Assembly (NCBI GenBank): GCA_019748195.1
Contig: JAIEPW010000020.1
Location: 1-41,293, forward strand
Source: Bryobacteraceae bacterium
GTDB taxonomy: Bacteria > Acidobacteriota > Terriglobia > Bryobacterales > Bryobacteraceae
Direction of reading: 5' to 3'
DNA length: 41,293 bases
Of the stretch, positions 33,675 to 41,293 are shown piece by piece. The stretch's first letter is position 1; the number at the start of each line of letters is the position of its first letter. The translations under genes and the position numbers were made by a program. The notes below the pieces were generated by a model. The model was given only the letters and a program-made list of their open reading frames with translations. It was not told where the DNA came from and ran no database searches.

Positions 33675-34537
33675 ACGGCCATCAGGTCCTGCAGCGAAAC
33701 CTGAGTGTATTTCTGCGTGGTGGAGAGCCGCGCGTGTCCCAGCAGTTCCTGGATGGCTCGGAGGTCCGCGCCGTCCTGCAAAAGGTGGGTGGCGAACGCG
33801 TGGCGAAGCGAGTGCGGGTGAAGCGAGGGATCGCCGGCGAGGAAGCGGGCGTAAAACTTGACGATGTTCCGAGCGCCGCGGTCACTCAGGCGCGCGCCGC
33901 GATGGTTCAGGAACAAGGCGCCGTCCTTCGCTTCACGCTTTTCCAGATACGCCCGGAGCGCGTCAGCGGCCTTGCGCCCGTAAGGCACCTGCCGCTCCTT
34001 CTTGCCCTTTCCGCGAACGCGAATCCACTGCTCCTCGAAGTCGAAATCCGCCAGATCCAGGCCGACCGCCTCACTGACGCGGAGGCCGCAGCCGTAGAGA
34101 AGTTCGAACAGGGCGCGATCGCGAGCCGGGTGCGGGCGTTCCGTTCCGGCGGTCGCTATCCGGTCGATCCAATCGTTGGTCTGCTCCGCATTCAGCACTT
34201 GAGGCAGCGTTTTGGGAGCCTTGGGCGTGCGCACCAGCCGGGCGGGATTCAGGCGAACCGTGCCTTCCCGCAGCAGGAACGCGTACAGCGAGCGCACGGC
34301 GGCGAGCTTACGGCGTATCGAGACCGCGGTCAGGTTGCGATCGTACAAGCTGCCCAGCCATTCGCGGATCATCAGCGCGTCGATCGCCGCCGGATGCGGG
34401 CACGACGAGCCTTCCGGGGAGAAGTAGCTGAGGAACTGCTCCAGATCGGAGCGGTAGTTCCGCAGGGTGTGATCCGATGCGTTCTGCCGCGCCAGCTCCG
34501 CGAGATAGCGCTCGATGCCCGCCGGGAGCTCAGACAC
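33647..34537 (-). CDS. xerC: Tyrosine recombinase XerC
   Basis: XerC with XerD resolves chromosome dimers at dif. The 296-residue length is right, with start GTG 34537 or 34543, both overlapping the trmFO stop. The N-terminal SAM-like core-binding domain includes YLAELARQNASDHTLRNYRS. The catalytic residues are complete: Arg153 (GCGLRVSE), Lys177 (RGKGKKER), His242-x-x-Arg245 (HPHSLRHAF), His268 (LLGHARLSTTQ) and the nucleophile Tyr277. The trmFO-xerC order is widespread and often continues to hslVU; here it does not, and a glycosyltransferase is convergent instead. It is a housekeeping recombinase, not a sign of a mobile element. Confidence 0.94.
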   Translation of the reverse strand: MSELPAGIERYLAELARQNASDHTLRNYRSDLEQFLSYFSPEGSSCPHPAAIDALMIREWLGSLYDRNLTAVSIRRKLAAVRSLYAFLLREGTVRLNPARLVRTPKAPKTLPQVLNAEQTNDWIDRIATAGTERPHPARDRALFELLYGCGLRVSEAVGLDLADFDFEEQWIRVRGKGKKERQVPYGRKAADALRAYLEKREAKDGALFLNHRGARLSDRGARNIVKFYARFLAGDPSLHPHSLRHAFATHLLQDGADLRAIQELLGHARLSTTQKYTQVSLQDLMAVYDRSHPKA

Positions 34538-35870
34538 AGACACCCGCCAGGTACTCGTCCATCTTTTCGATCGCGCGGCGGCAGATCTCGGCATGGCGGC
34601 CGTGCTTGTCGCGGCGGAAACGGCTGCCGGTTTCGTCGTCGAGCCTGGGCAGAAGATCGAAGGTGATGTTGGCGGGCTGGTAATCGCTGGGATTCGCGCC
34701 GGAGATGTAGGCGCAAAGGGAGCCGAGGGCGGTCTCCCTGGGGACGCGGCGGACCTCCTCGCCCTGGGCTACGGCGGCCGCGTATCGCCCAGCCAGCAAG
34801 CCCGTGGCGATGGACTCGACGTAACCTTCGACGCCGGAGATCTGTCCCGCGAAAAACACCTCCAATCGCGTCTTCAGCCGCAGCGATGCGGTAAGCAGCT
34901 CCGGACCATTGATATAAGTGTTGCGGTGGATCTGGCCGTAGCGCAGAAACTCGGCATTCTGAAGGCCGGGAATCAGCCGGAAGATGCGGGCCTGTTCGCC
35001 GAAGCGCATATGGTTCTGGAATCCCACCAGGTTGTAGGAATCGGCGCGCGCGTTCTCCTGGCGGAGTTGCACGACGGCGTAGGGGCGGCGGCCGGAACGC
35101 GGGTCGGTGAGCCCCATCGGCTTCATGGGTCCGAAGCGTAGCGTCTCGCGTCCGCGCCGCGCCAGTTCCTCGATGGGGAGGCAGGCCTCGAAGAACTTTG
35201 GGTGGTCCTCGGGAATGTGATAGGGCACGCTTTCGGCGGCAAGCACCGCGTCGAGGAACGTCTCGTACTCCAGCCGGCTCATGGGGCAATTGATGTAATC
35301 GTCACTGCCGTCGAGCGACTTGCCGTAGCGCGAGGCGCGGAAGGCGACGGACATGTCGATACTGCCGGCATCCACGATGGGGCTGATGGAATCGTAGAAG
35401 AACATGCGCTCCGATCCGGTCAGCCGCCCAATCTCGTCGGCAAGCGCCCCGGAGGTCAGGGGGCCGCTGGCGACGATCCAGATTTTGCCAGGGTCGAGCC
35501 AGTGCACCTGCTCGCGGCGGACTTCGATCAGCGGATGGTTCTCCACCGCGGCCGTGACGGCTTCGGCGAAGGCAACGCGGTCGACGGTGAGGGCATGCCC
35601 GGCGGGGACTCGCGTCGCGTCCGCGAGGCGGATCAGCAGGGACTCCATCTTGCGAAGCTCATTCTTGAGCAGCCAGGGCGCCGTGTCGGGCGATTCGCTC
35701 TTCAGCGAGTTGGAGCAAACGAGTTCCGCCAGGCGGTCGGTTTTGTGCGCGGGAGTGACGGTGACGGGGCGCATCTCGTATAACACGGCGCGAACACCGG
35801 CTCGCGCCGCCTGCCATGCGGCTTCACAGCCGGCCAACCCGCCGCCGATGATGTGAATCGCGTGATGCAC
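34530..35870 (-). CDS. trmFO: Methylenetetrahydrofolate-tRNA (uracil54-C5)-methyltransferase
   Basis: TrmFO makes ribothymidine at position 54 of tRNA using methylene-THF and FADH2. The 446-residue length from GTG 35870 is standard. FAD binding is at HIIGGGLAGCEAAW near the N-terminus. Cys52 (LVCSNSLKSES) and Cys230 (FFEACLPIEELARRG) match the catalytic cysteines of the family. Further signatures are HKTDRLAEL, GPMKPMGLTDPR, AVVQLRQENARADSYNLVGF, TYINGPELLT and FFAGQISGVEGYVES. It follows the mutase gene by 20 nt and overlaps xerC by 8 nt. Confidence 0.95.
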   Translation of the reverse strand: MHHAIHIIGGGLAGCEAAWQAARAGVRAVLYEMRPVTVTPAHKTDRLAELVCSNSLKSESPDTAPWLLKNELRKMESLLIRLADATRVPAGHALTVDRVAFAEAVTAAVENHPLIEVRREQVHWLDPGKIWIVASGPLTSGALADEIGRLTGSERMFFYDSISPIVDAGSIDMSVAFRASRYGKSLDGSDDYINCPMSRLEYETFLDAVLAAESVPYHIPEDHPKFFEACLPIEELARRGRETLRFGPMKPMGLTDPRSGRRPYAVVQLRQENARADSYNLVGFQNHMRFGEQARIFRLIPGLQNAEFLRYGQIHRNTYINGPELLTASLRLKTRLEVFFAGQISGVEGYVESIATGLLAGRYAAAVAQGEEVRRVPRETALGSLCAYISGANPSDYQPANITFDLLPRLDDETGSRFRRDKHGRHAEICRRAIEKMDEYLAGVCV

Positions 35871-35876
35871 CTGGTG

Positions 35877-35892
35877 AGCCGGAATTCCGGCT
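35877..35892. repeat. 16-bp perfect palindrome AGCCGGAATTCCGGCT
   Basis: A loop-free palindrome that includes two bases of the mutase stop codon and fills most of the 20-nt space before the trmFO start. It could be a protein-binding site or chance; no T run follows, so a terminator is unlikely. Confidence 0.4.
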
Positions 35893-37390
35893 AGGCCTCC
35901 TGATACTCGCCGAAAACCTTGCGCAGGCGGTCCGAAATCTCGCCGACGGTGCACAGAGCCTCGCAGCAGTCGAAGATGCGCGACATCAGATTACCGGAAC
36001 CGCGCGCGGCGGTTTCGAGAGCGGTGAGCTTCGCTTCCACCTGCGAGGCGGATCGCGAGGCGCGCAGTTCCCGCAGCCGCGCCACCTGCTGCTGCTCCAG
36101 CGCGGGATCCATGCGGAACACGGGCGGCGAGGTTTTTTCCTCTTCTCGGAACCGGTTTACGCCCACCACGATCTCGCGGCCGGTCTCGACGGCCTGCTGG
36201 TATTCGTAGGCGGCGTTCTGGATCTCGCTTTGGATGAATCCCTTCTCGATGGCGGCGAGAGTGCCGCCCATGGCGTCGATCCGAGACAGGTACCCGGTGG
36301 CGCCGGCTTCAATCTCGTCCGTCAGGCGCTCGATGACTTCGCTGCCCCCGAGCGGGTCGGCCGTATTCACGACGCCCGTCTCGCAGGCAATCACTTGTTG
36401 AGTGCGGAGGGCGAGCGCCGCGGCGGCTTCGGTGGGCAGCCCCAGCGCTTCGTCCTTGCCGTTGGTGTGCAGGGATTGCGCGCCGCCGAGCACGGCGGCC
36501 AGGGCTTGCAGGGAGACGCGCACGATGTTGTTGTCCACCTGCTGGGCGGTAAGCGTGGATCCACCGGTTTGCACGTGGAAGCGCAGCATCATGGATTTCG
36601 GGTTGCGCGCGTGGAAGCGGTCCCTCATCAGGCGCGCATAGAGGCGGCGGGCGGCCCGGAACTTGGCCACTTCCTCGAGAAAATTGTTGTGGGCGTTGAA
36701 GAAGAAGGAGAGACGCGGAGCGAAAGTATCAATGTCGAGTCCCGCGTCGACGGCGGACTGGATGTAGGCGATCGCGTCCGCCATGGTAAAGGCGACCTCC
36801 TGTACCGCGGTGGAGCCGGCCTCGCGAATGTGATAGCCGGAGATGGAGATGGTATTCCACTCCGGCATTTCGCGCGCGGCCCAGGCGAACAGGTCGGTGA
36901 TGATGCGCATCGCCGGACGGGGCGGATAGATGTAGGTGCCGCGGGCGATATATTCCTTCAGGATGTCGTTCTGGATGGTGCCGGACAGCTTGCGCATGTC
37001 GGCGCCCTGGGCTCGCGCCACCAGCGCGTAGTAGGAGAGCAGGATGGCGGCGGTGGAGTTGATGGTCATCGACGTGGTGATGCGGCCCAGCGCGATTCCG
37101 TCGAAGAGCCGCTCCATGTCGGCGAGCGAGCAGATGGCGACGCCGACGCGGCCTACTTCGCCCTTGGCCAGCGCGTGATCGGAATCCATTCCCATCTGGG
37201 TGGGCAGGTCGAAGGCCACGGAGAGCCCGGTGATGCCCTGCGAGAGCAGGTACTTGTAGCGCCGGTTAGACTCCTCCGCGGTGCCGAACCCGGCGTACTG
37301 GCGCATGGTCCAGGGACGGCCGCGGTACATGTCGGGGTAGATGCCGCGGGTGAACGGGAACTTGCCGGGGGTGCCGAGCGGATCAGTCAT
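35891..37390 (-). CDS. Methylmalonyl-CoA mutase, catalytic large-subunit domain without B12-binding domain
   Basis: A 499-residue TIM-barrel mutase domain. It begins at [15 protein letters not shown], so the 30-40 residue N-terminal arm found in many relatives is missing. The start is fixed by the ATGA overlap with the gene upstream. Substrate residues are Tyr32 (MRQYAGF, the P. freudenreichii Tyr89 site) and Arg150 ([10 protein letters not shown], the Arg207 site). Isobutyryl- and 2-hydroxyisobutyryl-CoA mutases differ there, so methylmalonyl/succinyl-CoA is the likely pair. Other motifs are [47 protein letters not shown] and [14 protein letters not shown]. No cobalamin domain or small subunit is adjacent; it must be supplied elsewhere. 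Confidence 0.94.
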   Translation of the reverse strand: MTDPLGTPGKFPFTRGIYPDMYRGRPWTMRQYAGFGTAEESNRRYKYLLSQGITGLSVAFDLPTQMGMDSDHALAKGEVGRVGVAICSLADMERLFDGIALGRITTSMTINSTAAILLSYYALVARAQGADMRKLSGTIQNDILKEYIARGTYIYPPRPAMRIITDLFAWAAREMPEWNTISISGYHIREAGSTAVQEVAFTMADAIAYIQSAVDAGLDIDTFAPRLSFFFNAHNNFLEEVAKFRAARRLYARLMRDRFHARNPKSMMLRFHVQTGGSTLTAQQVDNNIVRVSLQALAAVLGGAQSLHTNGKDEALGLPTEAAAALALRTQQVIACETGVVNTADPLGGSEVIERLTDEIEAGATGYLSRIDAMGGTLAAIEKGFIQSEIQNAAYEYQQAVETGREIVVGVNRFREEEKTSPPVFRMDPALEQQQVARLRELRASRSASQVEAKLTALETAARGSGNLMSRIFDCCEALCTVGEISDRLRKVFGEYQEA

Positions 37391-37650
37391 GAGCGATTGA
37401 TTTTGCGAGCTTTCCAGAACGACGCGGCGCCGAAGGCGGCAAGCACCAGGGTGAAGCCGCCGGAGATGAGGGCGCGGAAAAGGCTGCCCGGATCGGTATC
37501 GTTGATTTCGCGCGCGGTGCGGATGGCGGAGGCTCCGAACCAGACGGCGAGGACGATGAAAAAGAAGCCGATGACCTCATTCCAGAGCACCCGCAGGGGC
37601 CGGATGACACCAGGAACGACATGCCGGACGAATCGCGCCACCACGGACAT
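37387..37650 (-). CDS. Small two-helix membrane protein, unknown function
   Basis: An 87-residue protein from ATG 37650. It has an N-terminal basic stretch ([19 protein letters not shown]) and two hydrophobic helices ([36 protein letters not shown]), joined by a short charged loop, and ends KARKINRS. It overlaps the mutase gene by ATGA, so it is translationally coupled to it. No family is recognised. Small membrane proteins of this kind sit ahead of housekeeping genes in many acidobacterial genomes, with no proven role. Confidence 0.75.
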   Translation of the reverse strand: MSVVARFVRHVVPGVIRPLRVLWNEVIGFFFIVLAVWFGASAIRTAREINDTDPGSLFRALISGGFTLVLAAFGAASFWKARKINRS

Positions 37651-37684
37651 AAAGGAGAGCTTTCTTCATGCTAGCGCAAACCAC

Positions 37685-37713
37685 TGGAGATTCACCTGCG
37701 GCCGGTATAGAAT
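37685..37713 (+). promoter_or_regulatory. Possible promoter TGGAGA-N17-TAGAAT
   Basis: TGGAGA (37685-37690, four matches to TTGACA) and TAGAAT (37708-37713, inside TATAGAAT) are 17 bases apart. A start near 37720 would produce a transcript that begins with the hairpin region and then reads into the gene at 37953. No competing gene lies in between. Confidence 0.45.
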
Positions 37714-37719
37714 CGGGGG

Positions 37720-37920
37720 AACGATGCCGATACGGTGAATGTCGGCAGTGCAGCGTGGAGTCGCCGCGGGAAGCGGAATGCCGTAATCTCGTGGCGGGTC
37801 GGCGTTCAGGTGAAATGCTACTGCTTACCGGGAATACGGTAGGAGGAAACGGTTCGAAATCGGCGGGTGTCAGGACTTTGTATGCAACCCTTGGGGTTGT
37901 GGCAACATCCTGAACAGTAG
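37720..37920 (+). ncRNA. Candidate structured RNA or 5' leader, unclassified
   Basis: About 200 bases with nested complementary blocks and no open frame of note. Local hairpins: TGCCGA/TCGGCA (37725-37730 with 37742-37747), CCGC/GCGG (37764-37767 with 37773-37776). A closed module follows: CTACTG/CAGTAG (37818-37823 with 37915-37920) encloses TACCG/CGGTA (37826-37830 with 37837-37841), then CAGGA/TCCTG (37871-37875 with 37908-37912), which encloses CAACCC/GGGTTG (37885-37890 with 37894-37899). GGTTCGAAAT at 37851 resembles a T-loop. It does not match the riboswitch, SRP, RNase P, 6S or tmRNA signatures I know. Acidobacterial motifs such as Acido-1 or Acido-Lenti-1 could not be compared from memory. 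Confidence 0.4.
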
Positions 37921-37952
37921 AGCCTGGAAGGCCCGGAGGAAAGAGGCATAAC

Positions 37953-38255
37953 TTGGACGATCGACTGAAAGAGCTGATGCAGGAACTCGGTAACGCGATC
38001 AACGAATCCTTGTCTGACTCCGATCGGATTGCCGGCGCGATCGGCGAAATCAAGCGCGCCGGCTACGACGTCTTCCTGGTACTGGAAGCCACCATTGGCT
38101 TTAACAAACGCGAAGACGCCGACGAGGAACCCGAAGCCGCCGCGGACCCGCCGGCCCGCCGCAAGTTCGAGACCACCGGCAAGATCAAGCTCACGACTCA
38201 GGATCAGAAATTCCTGAAAGCGCTGAAGATCTCCGTAGACGAGGAACACCGCTGA
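37953..38255 (+). CDS. Small acidic helical protein, unknown function
   Basis: A 100-residue protein from TTG 37953, with GGAGG at 37935-37939 and AGAGG at 37941-37945. The N-terminal half is helical (DRLKELMQELGNAINESLSD, then DRIAGAIGEIKRAGYDVFLV), followed by an acidic low-complexity linker (REDADEEPEAAADPPARRK) and a short C-terminal part (KLTTQDQKFLKALKISVDEE). No family is recognised; the KLTTQDQKFLKAL end recurs in acidobacterial hypothetical proteins in my recollection. It sits downstream of the hairpin region and overlaps the end of the convergent glycosyltransferase gene by 65 bp, which is unusually long. Confidence 0.65.
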   Translation: MDDRLKELMQELGNAINESLSDSDRIAGAIGEIKRAGYDVFLVLEATIGFNKREDADEEPEAAADPPARRKFETTGKIKLTTQDQKFLKALKISVDEEHR

Positions 38256-39279
38256 TCTCCTGGTAAACGTCCCACGTCCGCCGCACCGCGGTTTCCCAAC
38301 GAAACTCCGCCGCTCTTTGCAAGGATCTGCTCCGTAACTGCTCCCGGTACCCTTCATCCTCCATCAGGTTCCGCAATCCTTCCGCGATCGATTCCACATC
38401 CTCGGGGTCCACCAGCACGGCAGCGTCTCCCGCCACTTCCGGCATCGCCGACCGGCGCGACGTCAGCACCGGGACGCCGTGCGCCATGGCCTCCAGAACG
38501 GGCATCCCGAAACCCTCATCGAGAGAAGGAAAGGCAAAGATCCGCGCCTTGCGATACAGCTTTTCCAGCTCGGCGCCGCTGGTGTAACCCGGAAGAACGA
38601 TGTCGTCGCGGCGCGGGCTTCGCTCCACGGCGTCCAGGGTCGCTTCGCCGCCGAAGCCCGTGGACCCGGCGAGAATGAGTTTCCAGCCGGGCGGCGTCCG
38701 GTGGAACGCCTCCACCAGCCGCTGTGAGTTTTTGCGCTTCTGCAGCACGCCGACGAACAGGATCACATTCTCGCGCTGGGAGTCGGCCGGCGGCGCGCCG
38801 GCGGGAAGATGGACCCCGTGCGGGATCACACGGATGCGGGAAGGTTCCACCTTCAGCAACTGTTCCAGGTGCTCCGCGGTGGCGCGGCTTACGGAGATGA
38901 TGAGATCGGCGCGGGCGGCGGCTTGCACCGCCTGGCGGGTGAAGCGGGCGCGGAACTCGGCGCTGGAGTAGTCGCCGGTCATCACGAACAGGTCGTGGAA
39001 GGTTGCCACGGCGCGGCGATAGCGCCAGGCGTCCAGGCGCTGATTCAGGCTGTGAAACACCCGGGTGAATGCCGGGGTGGCGGAGGTGAGCAGCCAGCGC
39101 CTCGCATTCGGGGGCAGCGATTCGGAAAACGCCTGGCGGAAGCGGTGTCCGCGGTAGCAGAAGCGGAACTGGGCTTCGGGATAGGCGCGCGCGAGGCCCC
39201 ACAGGATCTCGCGCGAGTAGATGCCGACTCCGGTGAGTTCGCCGCCGAGGCTGTACGTCGCGTCGATCCCGCAGGTCAA
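38191..39279 (-). CDS. GT4-family glycosyltransferase
   Basis: A 362-residue GT-B glycosyltransferase with TTG start 39279, 1 nt after the stop of the upstream gene. N-terminal GIDATYSLGGELTGVGIYSR and ADLIISVSRATAEHL form the acceptor domain; RIRVIPHGVHLP, ENVILFVGVLQKRKNSQRLV and DEGFGMPVLEAMAHGVPVLT (the E-x7-E nucleotide-sugar motif) form the donor domain. A mannosyl- or glucosyltransferase role in polysaccharide or glycolipid synthesis is likely. It is the last gene of a run that starts with the sigma54 activator and the degenerate receiver protein, though functional linkage is unclear. Confidence 0.9.
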   Translation of the reverse strand: MTCGIDATYSLGGELTGVGIYSREILWGLARAYPEAQFRFCYRGHRFRQAFSESLPPNARRWLLTSATPAFTRVFHSLNQRLDAWRYRRAVATFHDLFVMTGDYSSAEFRARFTRQAVQAAARADLIISVSRATAEHLEQLLKVEPSRIRVIPHGVHLPAGAPPADSQRENVILFVGVLQKRKNSQRLVEAFHRTPPGWKLILAGSTGFGGEATLDAVERSPRRDDIVLPGYTSGAELEKLYRKARIFAFPSLDEGFGMPVLEAMAHGVPVLTSRRSAMPEVAGDAAVLVDPEDVESIAEGLRNLMEDEGYREQLRSRSLQRAAEFRWETAVRRTWDVYQEISGVPRLRRSSALSGISDPES

Positions 39280-39280
39280 T

Positions 39281-40090
39281 CTAACCGGCTATTGTCGCAC
39301 GGCGGCGGATGGATTCCGGCTGCGGAAGCGGGGTCAGTTCGGATTGCAACTCTTCCAGGGCGGAGAACAAGTCGGATCCGCAGGGCACCTCGCGGCATTC
39401 GAGGCCGATGGCGTTCAGCCGCTTGGTGTCCTCGGGGCCGAGTCGCAGGGCGGCAAGGCGGCCATCGTCCAGGCGGCCGAGGACATCGGCGCGCTCCAGC
39501 CAGACGCGGGCAGGCTCCGCGATTTCGCGCAGGCGGTCACTTCGCTTAGCCGATTTGGCCGTGAGAGCGATGACACCGCCGACGCCGGCTCGCGCGGCGG
39601 ACCGCAGTAGCTTCTCGCCGATGCAAAGGAAGCCGGCGCGGTTGGGAAGTCCGGTAACCGGGTCCAGGAAGTTCGCGGCGCGGGCCGCCCGCAGGATGCG
39701 ATCGCGTTCGATGGAATTGCGCATCGCGTGGGCGAGCGCGGCGGGCGTCAGGCCGCCCCGGAGCAGGAAGTCCTGCGCCCCTTCGCGAATCAGCCGGGCG
39801 GCGAGCGCTTCCTCCGCCGGTGTCGCCAGCAGCAACACGGGAGAAGATGGCTCCACGTTCAGCAGCGTTCGCAGGGAGGCCGACCCCTGATAGCGGTCCA
39901 AGCGCAGCATCACAACATCCGGCCGCTCCGAGCGAACCAGGTCCACTCCGTCCGCGAGGGCGCCCACAGAGAAAAGCTCGCAGCGCACCCACGCTCCCCA
40001 GTGCTGGCCCGACTCGATCGCCGCCAGCAGCCCCCGAATCTGATCCACGCCCACCGGGTCCGGCTCGATGAGCAGCGTGCGAATTCTCAT
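39281..40090 (-). CDS. Degenerate receiver plus degenerate GGDEF protein
   Basis: A 269-residue two-domain protein. Residues 1-120 have the receiver fold (RTLLIEPDPVGVDQIRGLL, RPDVVMLRLDRYQG, PVLLLATPAEEALAARLIRE, GAQDFLLRGGL), but the phosphorylated Asp is Arg63 and the conserved Lys is Arg111. Residues 140-235 begin like a GGDEF domain (DPVTGLPNRAGFLCIG) yet the active loop reads RLDDGRLAAL in place of R-x-GGDEF, and the domain is short. Both catalytic sites therefore look inactive, which suggests binding or scaffold work. It lies 52 bp after the sigma54 activator gene and 1 nt before the glycosyltransferase gene. Confidence 0.8.
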   Translation of the reverse strand: MRIRTLLIEPDPVGVDQIRGLLAAIESGQHWGAWVRCELFSVGALADGVDLVRSERPDVVMLRLDRYQGSASLRTLLNVEPSSPVLLLATPAEEALAARLIREGAQDFLLRGGLTPAALAHAMRNSIERDRILRAARAANFLDPVTGLPNRAGFLCIGEKLLRSAARAGVGGVIALTAKSAKRSDRLREIAEPARVWLERADVLGRLDDGRLAALRLGPEDTKRLNAIGLECREVPCGSDLFSALEELQSELTPLPQPESIRRRATIAG

Positions 40091-40142
40091 AACAAGGCCT
40101 CACTCAGCCCGAATGGTTAGTGCAAACCATGGCCGCGGATTC

Positions 40143-41231
40143 TCACCCCGCGATCCGATATTCCTTCAACTTCCGGTACAGAGTCGTTCTGCCGATTCCC
40201 AGCAGGGTTGCCGCGGTGGCGCGATCACCACGCGTATGCTGCAGGGCCTGCATGATTGCCTTTCGCTCCAGTTCCACGAGAGGGACAATCGGGTTTTCCG
40301 CGGCGGGTTCGGGGGTGGGCCACGAAGTCGCGTACGAAGGCTCCGCCGGCGCGGCCGGCCCGGCCGTGTAACTCGCGGCGGCGGTCCGATACTGTCCGTT
40401 GCGTTGCGCCAGCCAGTGCTGCAGGCTGGATGGAAGATCGGTGACGTGGACCAGCGGGCCGCTGTTGACGGCGATCATGTGCTGGATGCAGTTCTCGAGT
40501 TCCCTCACATTACCGGGCCACTCATACGAGAGCATCGCTTCCAGGGCATCCTGCGTCAGCCGGTGCGTGCCGCCGCAGCGTTCCAGGAAGTGCGCGATCA
40601 GGGACGGCACGTCCTCCTTGCGTTCGCGAAGGGGAGGCAGGCGCAGGCTGACCACGTTCAGGCGGTAGTACAAATCCCGCCGGAAAGTGCCTTTCTCCAC
40701 TTCCTTGGCCAGATCGCGATTCGTTGCGGCGATCACGCGGAAATCCGAGCGGCGGTGAAACAGCGAACCCACGGGCCGGAATTCCTTTTCCTGGATGACC
40801 CGCAGCAGCTTGGCTTGCAGGTCCAGCGGAAGCTCGCCGATCTCGTCGAAGAACGCGGTGCCGCCGTTGGCGTGTTCGATCAAGCCGACCTTGGCGCCGG
40901 CCGCGCCGGTGAACGCGCCCTTCACGTGTCCGAACAGCTCGCTTTCCATGAGCGGGCCCACCATGGAGGAGCAGTCGATGGTGACGAAAGGTCCGACGTT
41001 CTCTACCTGGTGGACGGCGCGAGCCACTACTTCCTTGCCCGCCCCCGTCTCGCCCAACAGGAGAACAGGCCAGCGGCACTTGCCGAGCTTCTCCGCCATT
41101 CGCATCACCTGGCGCATTCGAGGCGACTGTCCGACCAGCACGTGCCGCGACGGATCGAGAGTCGCGGCCATCCGGCTCGCGCCCGCTGCTTTGTTGTCCC
41201 AACCTGACGGTGTCAATGTGGAGGTTCCCAT
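40143..41231 (-). CDS. Sigma54-dependent transcriptional activator (AAA+ plus Fis HTH)
   Basis: A 362-residue bacterial enhancer-binding protein. Its AAA+ core has Walker A GETGAGKE (60-67), the GAFTGA loop that contacts sigma54 (105-110), Walker B GGTAFFDE (123-130), FRVIAATNRDL (sensor I) and WPGNVRELENCI (sensor II). A Pro/Ala-rich linker leads to a Fis-type helix-turn-helix (about 325-360: RGDRATAATLLGIGRTTLYR). The N-terminus is only about 30 residues, without a receiver, PAS or GAF domain, so it must be controlled by a partner or by its level. The nearby degenerate receiver protein is a possible partner. Upstream bases 41232-41293 hold no further gene. Confidence 0.95.
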   Translation of the reverse strand: MGTSTLTPSGWDNKAAGASRMAATLDPSRHVLVGQSPRMRQVMRMAEKLGKCRWPVLLLGETGAGKEVVARAVHQVENVGPFVTIDCSSMVGPLMESELFGHVKGAFTGAAGAKVGLIEHANGGTAFFDEIGELPLDLQAKLLRVIQEKEFRPVGSLFHRRSDFRVIAATNRDLAKEVEKGTFRRDLYYRLNVVSLRLPPLRERKEDVPSLIAHFLERCGGTHRLTQDALEAMLSYEWPGNVRELENCIQHMIAVNSGPLVHVTDLPSSLQHWLAQRNGQYRTAAASYTAGPAAPAEPSYATSWPTPEPAAENPIVPLVELERKAIMQALQHTRGDRATAATLLGIGRTTLYRKLKEYRIAG

Positions 41232-41293
41232 TTGTATAGTGCGTGCTCGTGTCTAAAACTCTACGATTAGTTTCAAAACGGAACAAGAACCGC

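Noticed and set aside
33647-34537. Integrase of a mobile element
   Set aside because: The tyrosine recombinase sits directly after trmFO, the common housekeeping order for xerC, and no attachment site, tRNA or cargo is seen.
37651-37952. Cobalamin riboswitch for the mutase operon or as a leader on the plus strand
   Set aside because: A GGGAA-like stretch at 37768 invites the idea, but the conserved B12-box (GCCACTG) and the GCCCCCGC element were not found on either strand.
1-41293. CRISPR arrays, tRNA or rRNA genes, insertion sequences
   Set aside because: No regularly spaced direct repeats, no cloverleaf with CCA-like end, no rRNA signature and no transposase or terminal repeats were recognised by reading both strands.

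Overview
The window reads as a compact chromosomal segment of a high-GC, Gram-negative-type soil bacterium, most likely an acidobacterium of the Solibacter/Bryobacter group. This placement is inferred from the gene mix: a CreD-like membrane protein, a LolA-like secreted protein, small secreted Cys-rich paralogs, a PEP-CTERM protein, a DUF2490 outer-membrane protein and a methylmalonyl-CoA mutase next to trmFO-xerC. No rRNA or tRNA gene, integrase-bearing island, IS element or CRISPR array was seen.

Layout. (1) 1-4112: a metal-handling cluster with the C-terminal part of a CusA-type RND pump, a secreted two-repeat protein, two related small secreted Cys-containing proteins (the first broken by an in-frame TAA), a NosL-like protein and a DUF2490 protein. 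(2) 4166-8514: a metallo-beta-lactamase-fold protein with an unusual HxExDE motif, a lipocalin-like secreted protein and a large soluble PAS/GAF histidine kinase. (3) 8511-12246: minus-strand housekeeping genes rsmA, an ECF sigma factor with a membrane partner, and purM-purN. (4) 12335-16902: a small membrane protein, an HGSNAT/NagX-like acyltransferase, an M20 peptidase, a solitary eutB and a small conserved protein. (5) 16903-17355: a non-coding gap with palindromes. (6) 17356-22829: an acyl-CoA dehydrogenase, secreted proteins, a PEP-CTERM protein with a clear terminator, and a radical SAM enzyme followed by a secreted HMA-like protein. (7) 22831-26678: a TolB-like propeller and an Orc/Cdc6-like AAA ATPase diverging over 42 bp from a lid-less Hsp70-like ATPase. 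(8) 26691-33674: a Ca2+/H+ antiporter, mtnA, a B12-type radical SAM protein, an MBL hydrolase, CreD-like protein and a glycosyltransferase with no standard start codon. (9) 33647-37650: an apparent minus-strand operon of a small membrane protein, methylmalonyl-CoA mutase catalytic subunit, trmFO and xerC. (10) 37651-41231: a candidate structured RNA, a small protein, a second glycosyltransferase, a double-degenerate receiver/GGDEF protein and a sigma54 activator.

Packing is tight. Neighbours overlap as ATGA, convergent genes share stop-codon bases, and several starts lie 6-7 nt after a -10-like hexamer, which suggests leaderless transcripts. The items most worth a second look are the Hsp70-like/AAA/TolB cluster, the nested-hairpin region at 37706-37920, the start-less glycosyltransferase and the radical SAM/HMA pair. 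All functions are read from sequence motifs and family knowledge; no search was run.
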